From Ancylostoma caninum (lineage: Eukaryota > Nematoda > Chromadorea > Rhabditida > Ancylostomatidae), in contig JBAJFG010000172.1 of NCBI GenBank assembly GCA_037903475.1, forward strand, positions 3,464,001 through 3,528,000: a stretch of 64,000 bases of DNA, in the 5' to 3' direction. Position numbers and translations under genes: made by a program. The notes under the pieces were generated by a model. That model saw nothing but the letters and a program-made list of their open reading frames with translations, was not told the origin of the DNA and did no database searches. Below, in pieces: positions 33,601-45,624 of this stretch. Each line of letters opens with the position of its first letter. Position 1 is the stretch's first letter.

Positions 33601-34499
33601 AACATGTATATCATTCTGGATTTATTCTCAATAGCAAAAGTGGTTGATACATATAAAACAGAGCTCTATGTGTTATTGGGTGAGATAGTGGCCGCACCGC
33701 ACGCATGAACAACAGTGCGACATCACGCTGCTCTAAAATTTGTAAGGGACTACGGCGCTAAATTCGAGCATACAACTACACATATTAAGAGTTAATTTTG
33801 TATATTTTTGGTTTTCATCATTACCACGCAGATAATTGACTCCGCCCCTTTTTGGATGCGGAAGAATAAAGGAGATCAGCTATTGTGCTTAAACAAACAG
33901 AAAGTATAACCTCAAATATTTTAAAGAGTGATGCAAAAACGTTATGCCCAAAGGTTATAAACAAAAAAAAAGCATAAAAAAAATAAATAATTAAATGAAT
34001 AGTGTGCGGAATTCCACAAAACTTGTAAGGCATCCCTCAATGACGCGGCGCGGTCTAGTGCAGATCACATGGCGCGAATTTCAAATTGTGAAATGCGGAA
34101 CGGTTTACTACAATTTGAGAAAACAGGACCTTTACTAAGGATTGCCTTGAACATAGGCATTCATTTGATCATTCGTTTTTATTGTGCCAATAATCTACTT
34201 CATCGACCGACCCAACAAGTATGTGTAAAAACTTGCAATTCCGGGGATTTCACTAAGAACGGTTCCCGAAACGGACCCGGATAGTTGAATTTTAGTCTGA
34301 AAGAAGGAAGTGGCGGGGAGGCAGAGGTGCTAAGTGTTGGGCTTGCAACCGTATTAAGACAGGATATATAACACTAATTCTACTATAAAATAGGAAGAAT
34401 TACAGTCAACTTTACAGTAAACCGACCTACCGTCAACAAAACAATTCCAGCGAATGCGTGGATATTGACGTCACCGTCACTTGCACTGGTCACATTCAT
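30676..34499 (-). CDS. Seven-transmembrane chemoreceptor, srx-type
   Basis: Nine exons on the minus strand: 34499-34431, 33506-33346, 33256-33169, 33090-33010, 32560-32503, 31405-31242, 31177-31106, 31034-30904 and 30832-30676. They total 327 codons including stop with every phase agreeing, the usual length for this family. Family signatures are TM1 ending PFGVAANAYVVLSVLRRRK, then SSFLTLCASKALFNLV, FWCTPTAFL, a TM3 end VLASVNRLIASF (the family usually has LNRF), the EMLIWQ block before TM5, a basic KRMKRNRVLFAQ loop, and the closing NTIDG-FVMIIF. Such receptors act in sensory neuron cilia as G-protein-coupled chemoreceptors; the ligand is unknown. The extracellular loop before TM5 lacks the cysteines expected from the family pattern. 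A TTTCAG acceptor lies two bases before the ATG. Intron 5 contains a MITE. Confidence 0.85.
31481..31686. repeat. MITE with 16-bp perfect inverted ends
   Basis: CGAGAACTGGTCCCCA at 31481-31496 and its exact complement at 31671-31686 bound a 206-bp non-coding element in intron 5 of the srx gene. The same terminal 16-mer, alone, occurs at about 1275 and 7859, and a variant (GAGAACTGTTCCCCA) at about 55640. Confidence 0.72.
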
Positions 34500-34501
34500 T
34501 C

Positions 34502-35706
34502 CTGAAAGGCCCCACCTTAGACTGCATTAACACTCTAAGGAAACACAATCTTTTAAAGGATAAACCACGTCACGACTAAGTATATTTACAGTATGACGTC
34601 AACGGAGAAGTGTAGTGAACAATGGTGCGCACGATAATTATGCAGAAAAATCCATGAAATTTTCCTTAAAGGCAGTGTGTCACCTCGTTCCGTTAGCTGA
34701 AAATACCAGCAGACTCTAGACCTCCTCGCCCCGCTAATCCCAAAGATGTACGTCAAAGCTCATAAAAATGACGAAAACCCCGTTTTCGGAGGGTCCGAAA
34801 GTGCAGTTCACGGACCACCTGGGCGGAGCGGTCCGTGAATGTGCTGGCTGCCCGTCACGTCTGCAGTTGGCCTACACGTCTAGACGTATCCGATCGATAA
34901 GATCGACGGCTTCACGGGTCCACTCGGCTCGACAAACTGCTACAAATCCCGTCCCGGAAAATGTTTAAATGTAGGGTTTAAAGACCTTTTTGTAACATTC
35001 TAGCTATACCGTTGGATTCAGCGTGCCCAGGAGATTCAGAATCTGGCAAAAGCCCAGACACGAAAACGAGGTGGCACACTGCCTTTAATGCAAGTCATTC
35101 TTCGCTCCTCCTAATCCAGGCTATTTCTCAAGCCTTTCATACATTCTATATAGGCAAAACAAATTAAAATGGCTTTTAAAATTGTACACCGCAATGTCTT
35201 ATAAGAAAAAAAAATGTGCGGACAAAATCAGCATCGCATTATCACAGATTTGGTTGCCATAGGTTCCTCAAAGTCCTTCTTCGTGGATTTATTCCTTTGC
35301 TGCTACAAAGTTTAAGCTATGTTTTCATATTTCACAAGTGCGATGAATTCATTTGCGACCTTTTCTTCCGAAAAAAAAAATGCCCCGTGAAAAAGGAACC
35401 TCTTGAGAATTAGTGTGCATAATTGCAGAAATACTTTAGAGGCATGCATAGGTTAATACATGAAAAATCAACTCAACAACCAGCAAAGCCCCAGTGGTGG
35501 GGTTGCTTATGAGTTGAACTTAATAGTAACATTTGTATTAATGTTTAATTACCCATAATAGTACTTTTACCCTTGATTTTCCTGTTTTGAATTTTTGAAA
35601 ACAGGATTTAAGGATTATTTCTTGCAGTTTTAAGAGTTAGTTCAATTTTGAGAATTGTTGACTGTTAATCAAAAGGTTTACTCTTAAAACAAAGAATATA
35701 GTATAA
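34502..35706. other. Gene-free spacer upstream of the srx gene
   Basis: No supported coding or RNA gene. The region should contain the srx promoter, but no specific regulatory motif was recognised. Confidence 0.45.
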
Positions 35707-36689
35707 CTAGCTGCCGTACCCGGCTTCGCTCGGGTGTTTTATTACCTTGGCTACATCATACTGCTGAGGCCAATTACTATCATCAACAATATCATTAAAA
35801 TCTCCATAATTTTGGTGATCAGCATGTTAGCGAAGCCCAGGTGACGTTTCCCATCGACTTGTGAGCGAAAAGTTAGCAAAGCTATTTCGGTGACATTGAA
35901 TCGACGTATTCGTGCAAAGTTGTTGTCGTATTCATACTCAGCATATCGAGGAACCCCAGGAGAGATGTCTTCACCGCTCCATTGGGCAGAAGAGCCAAAA
36001 ATCAAAATCGAAAAACCGATATTTCATGCAAAATGTCATATTCCTATTCAGCGTATTGAGAAACCCAAGAAGACATGTCTTTGTCGGTCCCCGAGCGAAA
36101 ATGGGGAAAAATCGATAAAATCAATAAGTCAATATTTCGTGCAAAGTGGTTGTCATTCTTATTCAGCGTATTGAGGAACCCCAGTAGACATGTTTTTACC
36201 ACCCCATGATCAAGAGTAGCGAAAAATCAATAAAATCAATAGATCAATATTTCGCGCAAAATGGTTGTCATATTCGTGTTCAGCACATTGAGGTACCCCA
36301 GTAGGCATGTTCTCGCTAGTCCCTGGTCAAGAAGAGCGAAAAATCAATAAAATCAATAAATCGATAAATTGGCGCAAAATGGTTGTCATATTCGTGTTCA
36401 GCACATTGAGGTACCCCAGTAGGCATGTTCTCGCTAGTCCCTGGTCAAGAAGAGCGAAAAATCAATAAAATCGATATAATCGATAAACCAATCGATAATC
36501 CCAGGTGCAAAGTAGCCTATAACCTCCGCCGGCCCCCAAAGAACCTACGTGCAAAATTTGGTCCCGATCGGTTCATCCTCCGCGATTTCTATTCGGAACA
36601 CACACACACACAAACACACACACAAACACACACACAAACAAACACACACACAAACACACAAACAAACTTTCACTTTTATATATACAGAT
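35707..36689. mobile_element. Dispersed-type repeat with CCCGGCTTCGCTCGGG head, internal tandem repeats and CA-rich tail
   Basis: The left edge reads CTAGCTGCCGTACCCGGC followed by TTCGCTCGGGT, a small hairpin. The body contains five tandem units of about 110-118 bp (35925-36490). The right part has a non-coding AATTTGGTCCCGATCGGTTC phrase, a CACACA-rich stretch (36600-36665) and the end TTATATATACAGAT. Repeats with this head, a CA tract and a TATATA-GAT end are widespread in invertebrates, from memory; the class is not certain and no enzyme is encoded. Confidence 0.55.
35925..36490. repeat. Tandem array of about 115-bp units, five copies
   Basis: The anchor phrase GAGGAACCCC, GAGAAACCCA or GAGGTACCCC recurs at about 35948, 36058, 36172, 36290 and 36407. 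Each unit has ATTCAGC(A/G)-(T/C)ATTGAGG, CATGTTCTCGC-like and AAAAATCAATAAAATC segments. The last two units are almost identical, so the array has expanded recently at its right end. Confidence 0.8.
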
Positions 36690-38412
36690 TTAAATTTACT
36701 ATTTTGTATACTTCTCTGGCATTTTAATCCTTTTTTAATCCTACTAACTGGTCAATTTTATCCGGTAATGGGATACTGTGGTTTTAACGTTATTTGGTTT
36801 GAATGTCTGGAATAAATAAGTAAATATTGTCGCATGGACGTGTTATTGAATGGCTAAGGTTAATTTTTAGCTACGTAGCTCATAATAGGAATAATTGTCA
36901 CTGGTTCATTTCTATAGTAAATCCTAGTTGCATTTTATGGTCTTTCTTTTTTTCCTTTGTTGTTGGCACGTTTTTAGACATATGAAAATGAAAATGGAAA
37001 CGAAAATAAATGTAAAATTCAGGAAAGTAGACCAGAAAACAAAAGGCATTTAAGGTAAACGAATGGTGTAGCCGCTTGGCTGGGAGCAAACCGCCAGAAA
37101 GACACGTATTGGTGGCTAGACTCGTATTTGAAGCGAATTTTCTATTTTCACGTGTTGTATCTGTCCTTACAGTACTAATGGAGGTAGTGCGACAGCTTAC
37201 ATTTACTCGAGGTACAAAAATTGCCGAGCCAAAGACAAAATAGCATAGACGCTTTAGAAAGGGTCTGTTCCTACTTTCTACTTGTAGCTCCTGAGCTCCT
37301 AATATGTAGTGGTAAACAGGACTACATATTAGGAGCTCAGGAGCTACAAGTAGAAATTCTATAGATTTCTGATGCTTTAGAAAGGGTCTATTCTGGTGGT
37401 AAACAATACTGTGAGGAGCTCCAAGAAGTTATTATTTAATATTTTATGCAGCAATATTTTTTGCTGTTCTTTTTTGTTTATTTATTATAAAAGTATGTTC
37501 ATAATTTCTTTTTGTTTCCTTAAATTTGTAATTTCTTATGGATTTCCGTACAAAAAAGAGTTTCTTCTGTTTTTCACTGATGAGAGAATATAATTTGGCT
37601 TCTTTCTTTCTTGGAAGATCATTCTGATGGAAAGTATGAGATGATGCAGACTGTCGTAGTAAACTGAGAAATTACAGAAAAAAAAGGAAATTTAATTAAA
37701 AAAATCTTGAAAAACTGAAGAGTAACAGCGAAGAGCTAGAGAAGGACAAAAGCATTGAAGCGCAACTAATCTCACAGTGAAGTTCAACTAATAAAAGTAA
37801 AAAGGAAAATAGCCTACACAGGAGAATTTCTTCCTTTATATCCAGAAAACTGAACACTCTCTGTCCTAAAAATGTGTTTTATACCAGTTTTACCTCACTT
37901 CTCCTCTCGTTGTCTTTTAATATGTAGTTTTTTACGGTTGTTGATTACGGTTGTTCCCGTTTGATCTTGGCTTGTGTGTCATATGGTTGTTCTATCAATT
38001 TTGTATTCACATCTGTTCTGCGCATGCAATAAATAGTAATAAAAAGATAGAAATAAACAGCGAGTATAAAATGAAATCCAGGAGAAGGTGACCTTGGATT
38101 AAAATAGATGGAGAAACATAGACAACCTCAGTACTTTCTCTGCAAATTTTTGGAATGGAGAGCAAACAAAAAAATTAAAATGGTTGGGCAAAGACATGAA
38201 CCAGTAGGGAAAGTTGTGGTTATACGTGGAAATTTAATGAAAATGTCACAGAAAATTTAATAACTTAGTTGGTTTTTTTTCTAAAATTCCATCCAGACGG
38301 CCTCAGGGAAGTAATGCAAACTAGCTCCACCCCTTTCTGGAAGTTGAGTGGATAAGATATTTTATTTTGTACGTTTGTGCTTTCCTTTTGTGTTGTTCCA
38401 AACTCCTGCTAT

Positions 38413-38443
<31 letters not shown>

Positions 38444-38588
38444 TGAATACACTCAAGCTGCGCAGCCAGAAAAAGGCGTGATGCATTAAGAAATGAAGAT
38501 AAATGAAGATGGAAAAAAGGTAAAAAAAAAGATGGAAGACGAGACGAGGCCTTTCCGAAGAAAAATGTTTACAATGACGATAACTAGT
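36690..38588. other. Gene-poor stretch
   Basis: Contains the perfect hairpin at 37275-37356 and an (ATTT)n tract at about 38413-38445 followed by ACACTCAAGCTGCGC, similar in style to the SINE-like ends elsewhere. No gene is supported. Confidence 0.45.
37275..37356. repeat. Perfect 36-bp inverted repeat with 10-base loop
   Basis: The arm 37275-37310 (TTTCTACTTGTAGCTCCTGA and on) is exactly complementary to 37321-37356, with loop GGTAAACAGG. Outside the hairpin the phrase GCTTTAGAAAGGGTCT appears on both sides (about 37249 and 37374), and GGTAAACA recurs after the right copy. This pattern suggests a duplication-plus-inversion event. Confidence 0.92.
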
Positions 38589-38771
38589 TTAAGCAGAAAA
38601 AACTTTTTTTGCTATATTGTTTCCCTTGGTACACCCTTGGAAATGTAAATGAGCAATAAACAACACTGCGAGGAGAAGTAGACAAAAAAAAACAACTAAA
38701 CAAGCTAAACTGGCAAAAACCACTGGTCTGTGCTCTGGCAGTGAGATCACCTCAAATGCGTCAGATGACAC
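38589..38771 (-). CDS. Possible small single-pass membrane protein or first exon
   Basis: A 60-codon frame on the minus strand: a short polar N-terminus (MSSDAFEVISLPEHRP), one strong hydrophobic segment (VVFASLACLVVFFCLLLLAV, continuing LFIAHLHF) and a basic end. It could be the start of a type II membrane protein with later exons downstream, but none was identified. It is flanked by AT-rich repeat DNA and nothing independent supports it. Confidence 0.25.
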   Translation of the reverse strand: MSSDAFEVISLPEHRPVVFASLACLVVFFCLLLLAVLFIAHLHFQGCTKGNNIAKKVFSA

Positions 38772-39322
38772 TTATTCGGCGAAAACTTCTCTGAAGTGCT
38801 GCAATCAACGCGCGCTTGAAGTAAATCATCTGCATGAAGTGAGTTCATTAAAGGGTGAGATGAGCTGAGTTCACAGAAATACCTGATCTAAACTTAGATA
38901 CTCCTACGCAGGTGATCAGCCACGTTGTGGATGTTTTCTCGGATCAGTAAACAATGTGGTAAATAGGGTCAATTTACGGTAGCTGTAGGCGTTTTAAGGC
39001 GCGAGCAGTCCAGAAGGGGGTGAGCCTGAATTCAGGAATAGAAATTCGCGTCTGCTCTTCGGAGCCGTTGCTGTGGGCGGGGCTTATAGGTGATGGTAAG
39101 CTGGGTTGGGTAAAATATTACCTTACAATAACGTTAGAAGCTATGGAAAATATCATATGTCGTATCCATGAAAAATCAACAATTTTTATTTATTCCAAGA
39201 GAGCAGAATTAACGAGAAATTTCCTCAAAGGCGGAATGCACAGAATTCTTCTCACCTAAGCCATTGCGGGACTGGAAAAGCCATGGGTATTGCCAGGGTA
39301 ATTCTAGTGGCAGTGGCTGCTC

Positions 39323-39551
39323 TGGAATCTCTAGAAAAACCCACTTTCCAAGTTACTGGAAGATAGGCCTTCCCTACCAGCCTGACGTGGACGACCTGGA
39401 CGAGTTGTACCGCTACCCAAGACTTCTGCGTATGCTAGGAATCAGAAAAAAGCAGGGATTCACCCGACAGTTCGGTTTTAATGAGAGATCTGAATGCGTA
39501 GGCCACGCCCACGTGAATTATTCAATTCAATTGGCACAATTTCCGCAGTGA
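39323..39551 (+). CDS. Candidate exon of an unrecognised protein, possibly a secreted precursor
   Basis: The frame following a TCTCTAG acceptor reads through FPSYWKIGLPYQPDVDDLDE, then LYRYPRLLRMLGIRKKQGF and TRQFGFNERSE. The aromatic, acidic and basic patches and the dibasic KK look coding and recall a peptide precursor, but no known family is recognised. Just upstream at 39283 a different frame has an ATG with a signal-like MGIARVILVAVAALES followed by a possible GTAATT donor. A possible donor GTAGGC lies near 39496. The frame could also simply run to the stop at 39551. Confidence 0.3.
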
Positions 39552-39559
39552 AGTGACGT

Positions 39560-42030
39560 CCCAAAAGTGCAACATTTCGATTTCAGAATTTTCTCGTTCA
39601 GATTTGATTCAAATTTCCTGCACTTCAACTGCAAAAATGTGAGGTAAAACCTTGCAGAATAGGATGTTTGGTCGTTCGCTGTGTTTCCAGTGGAAAAAAC
39701 CTTACAATGTGAGCTTTAATCAAGAGTACAGGAATCATGGATCGCTCATGGGAGCAAGGTGAGCGTTTATACTTCTCCGGTCCAGAAAGTCACCTAGTAC
39801 TGAAATAGAAGTGGATTTATAAATGAAATATCCTCATAGACAAATGGGCAGAGACAGTGAACTATAAAGATTTTTATATTTCTCACGATTCGTAGTGATG
39901 AAGTGAACAGGAAGTGCCGCAGTCTTTGTTCCCACGCTGGAAAATTACTTTCAAAGAAATTTCCCTTCAGATCTCTGTTATTTCCCACACTTAAGGTTTA
40001 TGCTCAGAGGATTTTCCAGGGAATATATGACGTTTGATACATGACTAAGATAGACGAAGTGAATATGAAACAAAAAAAAGTTTAAAAAAATAGGGGTATT
40101 AATAATTGTGAGCAGCTTTTTATGGCCAGCAGGGAGCTGATGACTAAGTGGCTGGTGAAGCGACTACGTGCCGAACGCAACTTAATTTCCGCACTATTTG
40201 AGCTGTGTTGATAAAGTAATTATCATCATCTGGAACGGGAATCACTGGATATCCGGAAATTTTCTGGCAAGGGTGTCCGGAGTCAGAATTTTCTAGGTAA
40301 ATCCCCAGAAGTTCACACAAGTTGAAGTACAACGGGCCCGAGGGGAGAAATTAAGTAGAAATTAACCTTGAAGTCACTTATTTATTTATTGCTTTGTTTA
40401 TCTATCTATTCCGTGAGGTTGATGTACACCATCTACAAGAGGTAGTTATGAAATGGCTAGAAAAACACATCTGAAAAGGCATGCTGTGCAAAAGAACAAC
40501 AATACCCTTCATGGATCTACTTCGCACCCCATTCAGGAGAACTGCTTAGTCATGGGTAAGCCTTTCGGGGAAGAAGAAGTCTTGCAAGAACCCCTTGATA
40601 AGGAAGAATGCGCAGGAAGGTAATCCATCTATACAGCGCTGGCCAAGGTGCGCACAAGTTCGGGGCGTGGCCTCACTACAACAAATGATCATTTCGAAAC
40701 CAAGAAATGCTGACCTCGGGAGGTTCCGGAAAATGTCATGCTCAGACGGGGTGCTCTATCTAGTTGGTTTGGGAACGAAGTTATTTGTGACAGTTGTCCA
40801 AGAACCACACCACGTCCTATTGACCACACCGATGAATGTTTCGTTAACTGTCCAAGCGTCGTGTTATGGAAACTCTAGCAGTTACCAGTGCTGAGCATCA
40901 ATGGTATCCGAACACGACGGGGGGATAAAGGACTTGCCAGCCTCGGGTGCCGTTGTATGCGAAGATTAGGAGGAGAAAAATGTTGTAGTAACGCCACGCC
41001 CACGATGTTTTCATTCATACGCGTATGTCTGAGTTCCTAGTGTTTGAATCGTGGACAAATTCTACTGTTAGATGAACAACATAGCTTGCGACCGGCCACA
41101 GCGCGGCTGTCGAAATTAGTGCTTTTTGGGTGTCAAAAGTTGTAAATTTTGTTTAGGTAAGTCCTTGGGTAAGGTTTTTGAAGAGGTGTAGTCATCGAAT
41201 AGCTATCTATTGTATCAAAAGCTAGTATGTAAAAAGCTCCAGGGTTCTTCCATCTCTTATAAATGGGGAGTGCTTCTAAGCCAAATCGTAAAAATGCTCA
41301 TTTTTCGGAATAATTCACGGGTGAAAAGTTTTTCCATATTTAACCCAACGGAGACTTCTGGCTCATTTCCAGCTTACTCACAATGGATTCCCCACGATTA
41401 TCAAGTATATCCGGGTCTAGTTCCTCTCCAAGAAATCCGTCACCTCGTTTTGCCAGAAATCAGAGGCAACAGCTCATTCGTCTGAACTGTAGATGTTATT
41501 CTGAAGAACAATATAGAATGCACTTCTCATAGACGTAAGCAATTTCCTGCGCTTCCTGGACAAAGTTGTCCAGAGACGTAATTTTTGAGTGTTCTTCGGT
41601 TACATATATGAGAATCACCTTAACATACATATTCTGTCATAGTTTATGGCTTCAGAATGATTTTTTTGGCATTCTAGTAGTACTGGAGTTTATTTTACGG
41701 GTAAAAATTGAATTTATGACAGGAAAGATAGTCATCTACTATAGTATTTAGTTTGGAAAAAAATAGGATGTGCAAATGTCCAGAAACTCCCATGGAAAGG
41801 AGCTTTTGGAGTTACAAAACCACAGCTGTTGAGGAGCCTCCTTTCTGCTGCGGTTGTTCCCCCAGCCCAATCCTTAGCAGCCACGACGGCAGTATCTGTC
41901 CTCACTTCCACCACGACATGGATCTAGCCATACATGGCTTCCGACTCCTCTATAAAACATAGCGATCCATGAAACGACGACGCGTGAGCTGGTCGACACG
42001 GCCAGTTCTCCGGCGGGCGTCCGCGCGGTG
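39560..42030. other. Gene-poor stretch
   Basis: Only short frames with no family resemblance. No repeat of note was recognised, apart from an AT-rich tetramer tract near 40380-40410. Confidence 0.4.
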
Positions 42031-42135
42031 ATGGCCCTCCTCGCTGCCCTCGCACTCTCCCATGCACAACCGGTTAAGCGGCCGAGTCGCCATTACATTG
42101 TGTTCACCGTCCCAGCAGTGTTTCTGCCTGTCAGG
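42031..42135 (+). CDS. Weak candidate for a signal-peptide first exon
   Basis: ATG at 42031 begins MALLAALALSHAQPVKRPS, which has the form of a signal peptide followed by a dibasic site, in unusually GC-rich local sequence. A CAGGGTACAT donor-like site ends it near 42135, and a TATAAA lies about 80 bases upstream (about 41951). No following exon could be found. Confidence 0.18.
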
Positions 42136-42744
42136 GTACATTGTCTCATTTCTGCTATGGTGGTAGCTCTTCTGTCATTGTCATTGTCACCTCTCTCTCT
42201 TCGATTTTTCTGGAAAGTTCGGGCATTCCTGCTCTAAGTCTGCTCGAAAATTCTGGATGAAATCTCTTTCTCATGTTGTCTAAGGGTTATTCGACACACC
42301 CACCACGAAAATCAGACTAGTTTCGCACGGTAGCAGCTCTTGGAAGATTACAGTAGGCACATGGGGGATACAGTATCTTACAAACTTTCTTGCACCAATC
42401 ACCCTTCCCCCTGAAATGAAGAATATCTAAGTTTGCCCAGAAGAAGTTTTTCCTGGATTTTTGGGGCTAGTGCAGCCAAAATGTACCTGAAAACACTGCT
42501 GTAAGAAAATGCCTTCAAAGTATTTCCGGGCAAACCCTTAGAAATCGATCGACCCTCGCTGGGTATTGACAAATAGCTGCAATTTTCTAGGAGTTTCCCC
42601 TGAAATTGCTGCTCAGAACAGCTTTACCAAGTCTACAGTATGGCACCTACTGTTTTCCTGACCATTTGAATCCAAAAAACCCTTTCAACCTTACGAATAC
42701 TCTAGCCTACGCTACAACGGAGCCTGCTGTATCATTGGAAAGAT

Positions 42745-43040
42745 GGGTAATCTCTTACCCATGGCTGGCAGCTGGGTAAAGACATCGTCGCAGTTGGGTA
42801 AACGCGCTAATGGGTGCCAGATAAGCGATGGACTTGGGTACTTGACTTGTTTACCATGGTAATCTGAATTATTCATTCGGGACTGGTGTTCAAAGTCATT
42901 TACTCACAGAAGATGTGGTGCACTGCATGAGGGCCTAGAAGCATCATTAAGATTACCCATGGTGAACGTGTTGACGCCTGTGTTGGTGGTGGGTAAACTT
43001 GTGCTGTCTTGACTCGTTTACCCAGGGTAATCTTTGTAAT
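42745..43040. repeat. Cluster of TTACCC/GGGTAA palindromic motifs (cluster 1)
   Basis: Several half or full copies of the palindrome, such as ATTACCCATGG, GTTTACCATGGTAATC and GTTTACCCAGGGTAATC, separated by 20-120 bases. They belong to the same family as the arrays at 47.4 and 58.7 kb. Confidence 0.65.
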
Positions 43041-44331
43041 GCATACAGCCCCAGAATCGCATTCTTCCCGCTGGTTCTTTTTCGCTTCAAAATTGACGAG
43101 CAGTAGGCATTTGTAGCTTGGCCACGCCTCCCCCGAAGTTTGCTAGATCGTTTTACTCTCAACATTGTCACTCTCTTTGTGTTTATAACCACAGCGCAAT
43201 TTATATGTGATGCATGCGTGCGTACGTGCGTACGTCATGTTTCCCCAACGCAGATAAGACGCTCGTCTTTGTGTCGTAGCGGTTCTTCGCGCCGATCGAC
43301 GAAGATTCTCAGTCACGCTACGCATGCCTGTTTACCGGTCCTTATGGAGCATCTTTCGCGAATGAATGCGTCTGACGCACGTCTGACGCATCTGGTATGA
43401 ATTGCCCCTATCGTATTGATATCGTTTCCACAAAGTGGCCGGATTCCTCATGTTGTCCCTTATGCATTCCGGTAGAACCGGTCGCGAGGGGTATACTAAG
43501 GAAAAAATACCGAAAGGTTGACTTAGAGGAGTTTGGTATGCCCTATATTGTGCCTTTTTGTGAGTAGTGTCACAGATTGTTAGGCTTAGGCAAAAATCGT
43601 ATGTATTTGGATGGGAAAAGTAGCTTCGGTGAGTTTCCAATACGCAAATCAAAGTCGCGATGGATAAAAAAAATAAAACTACGACATCATAAGCCACTAC
43701 GTCGATCGATATATTGATTACATTGAGAGAAAAGTGAGCAAAACTTAGAAATAGCTCTTCGAGGCAGATCAAAAGGTCGCTACCACCTTTCAACTGGAGC
43801 AGTTCTTCTGGAGAAACAATGGCAAAGTGATGGCCAGCAACAGTACATTTTGACAGTACACTTTGACATTTTAAAAGCATTGTTAGCTGCCGTATCGTAA
43901 AAAAAAACTTGCAGTAAAGCTATAGGTGCTCTCTTCACCATCATAACCTATTTTTAACACAACATATTACATTCGAGATACATATATGCATACAAATGAT
44001 GCAAGTGAAATACTGAAGTATAAACTTGCAGTGAACTTCCAAAACACTTCTTCATGTTCATCACTTTCTTTTTTACCCTCTTTCTGACGGGTAGCATTGT
44101 GTCCTTGACACAGTGTAGTGAAAATAAATAAATAAATTTATACAATATTTTTGGATGCCACGAGCTGATGAAGCCGGATTCTCATGGAGACCTCATGGAG
44201 CTAATGGATCTTCGATTCGGGTTCCAGCCAACTATTAAACAGGCAATTTTGTTTCTTTCCGCAGCTTTACACCAATTATTCGGCGCCCTTGTGGCAAAAG
44301 AAACAACCACGCTCTTTCATTATTTATTCAT

Positions 44332-44374
<43 letters not shown>

Positions 44375-45600
44375 TCTGTATTCTTGTAATATGGACTACA
44401 ACGTGCGCCGAAGAAAAAATATTCATCTATCAGCAGAACAGAGAACAGCAACATGACCATAACCGAATATAGAAGACAATTGTTCTATTAGAGACATTTT
44501 TTGTACCAATTACATTTACCTATTGCAGCCATTTTTTAAAAGTGTCTGCTCAACGTCTGTTTTTCCTTTCTGTGCACCGGAAAGCACGCCGTCTCTTAGA
44601 ATTCGGCGCCGAACGTGTTGACAGCAAAATAACCCAGCGACCTTTCCATATCAAATTAGTAGTCTCATTAGTGTTTTCAGTTAACGGCACTGCGTTTATG
44701 GCTCTAGCAAGACCTGCTCTCAAGGCCGCAATTGTCCCGTTAGCCAAAGCAGAGAGTTGTTCAAAGGAGTCGACGTGTGCTTTTTGAAGAACGGCTTGTG
44801 TCGTCTTTGTGAGCAAATATTTGCCTTTCTGAGGAGTTTTTTGAAGAGTAGTCAGAGCTGTCATAAGAAGGCGCAATGACAGCATGAGGGTTACATTGAC
44901 TGAATAACTCAGTGAATCTAATCAAAGATTTGGGAGCAAATCCAGAAATTTTTATTATTTATGGTTGAATAATTAGGTAGATCCGTTCTCATGGGTAGAT
45001 TAACCAACAAAGATACCCTGGAAAGATAACGATCAATGCCCCGCCAGCTCCAGAAGCATTGTTTGGCCCATCGTCTAGGCCATTCATGGAATATCTGGGA
45101 TATCTCTGCCACCTTCCTATAGGTTTCCAGCCCTTACAAAGGCTCCGTCGCTGATACCATGTGAAAAAGTGCTGATTCGTAGCCTCGCCAAACTGGTTAC
45201 GAACTGGTATTCGCCGCTAATGTACCGAAGATGCAAGAGAACAGGAGCGTTAGGAAATTGATCTGTCGTTTTCGTAAGGTAGCAACAATGATGGGTGTCC
45301 TTCGGATTCAGTAGTGAGTTATATCGAAAATGGAAGGGAAATAAGAAAGATGGCAAAAAATCTGCACAACAATAGAAAGAAGTATTCCACAAATATGCTT
45401 CATGCACAAACCGTGCAAACCCCAAGCAAAACCAACGTAAAAATCATGCGTTCCGTGTTAGCTATATAGATCTCTGCAAAACCCTGTAACTTAGTCACCT
45501 TAGTGAAGAAAAACATGAAGAAAAACCGTGAATAACATGCGATTTGCATAAAGTGTGTACCACGCATATGTCATGCAAATTTCGTGCAAACTTCATGAAG
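43041..45600. other. Gene-poor stretch
   Basis: A 182-codon minus-strand frame (43332-43880) and a 111-codon one (44550-44885) are open but resemble nothing known and carry no signal peptide. An (ATTT)n tract lies at about 44325-44375. No gene is claimed. Confidence 0.35.
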
Positions 45601-45624
45601 AATGAGTCGGCTCTGGCACGAAAT

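Noticed and set aside
43332..43880. 182-codon minus-strand frame as a gene
   Set aside because: No recognisable domain, no signal peptide, and composition as expected by chance in this region.
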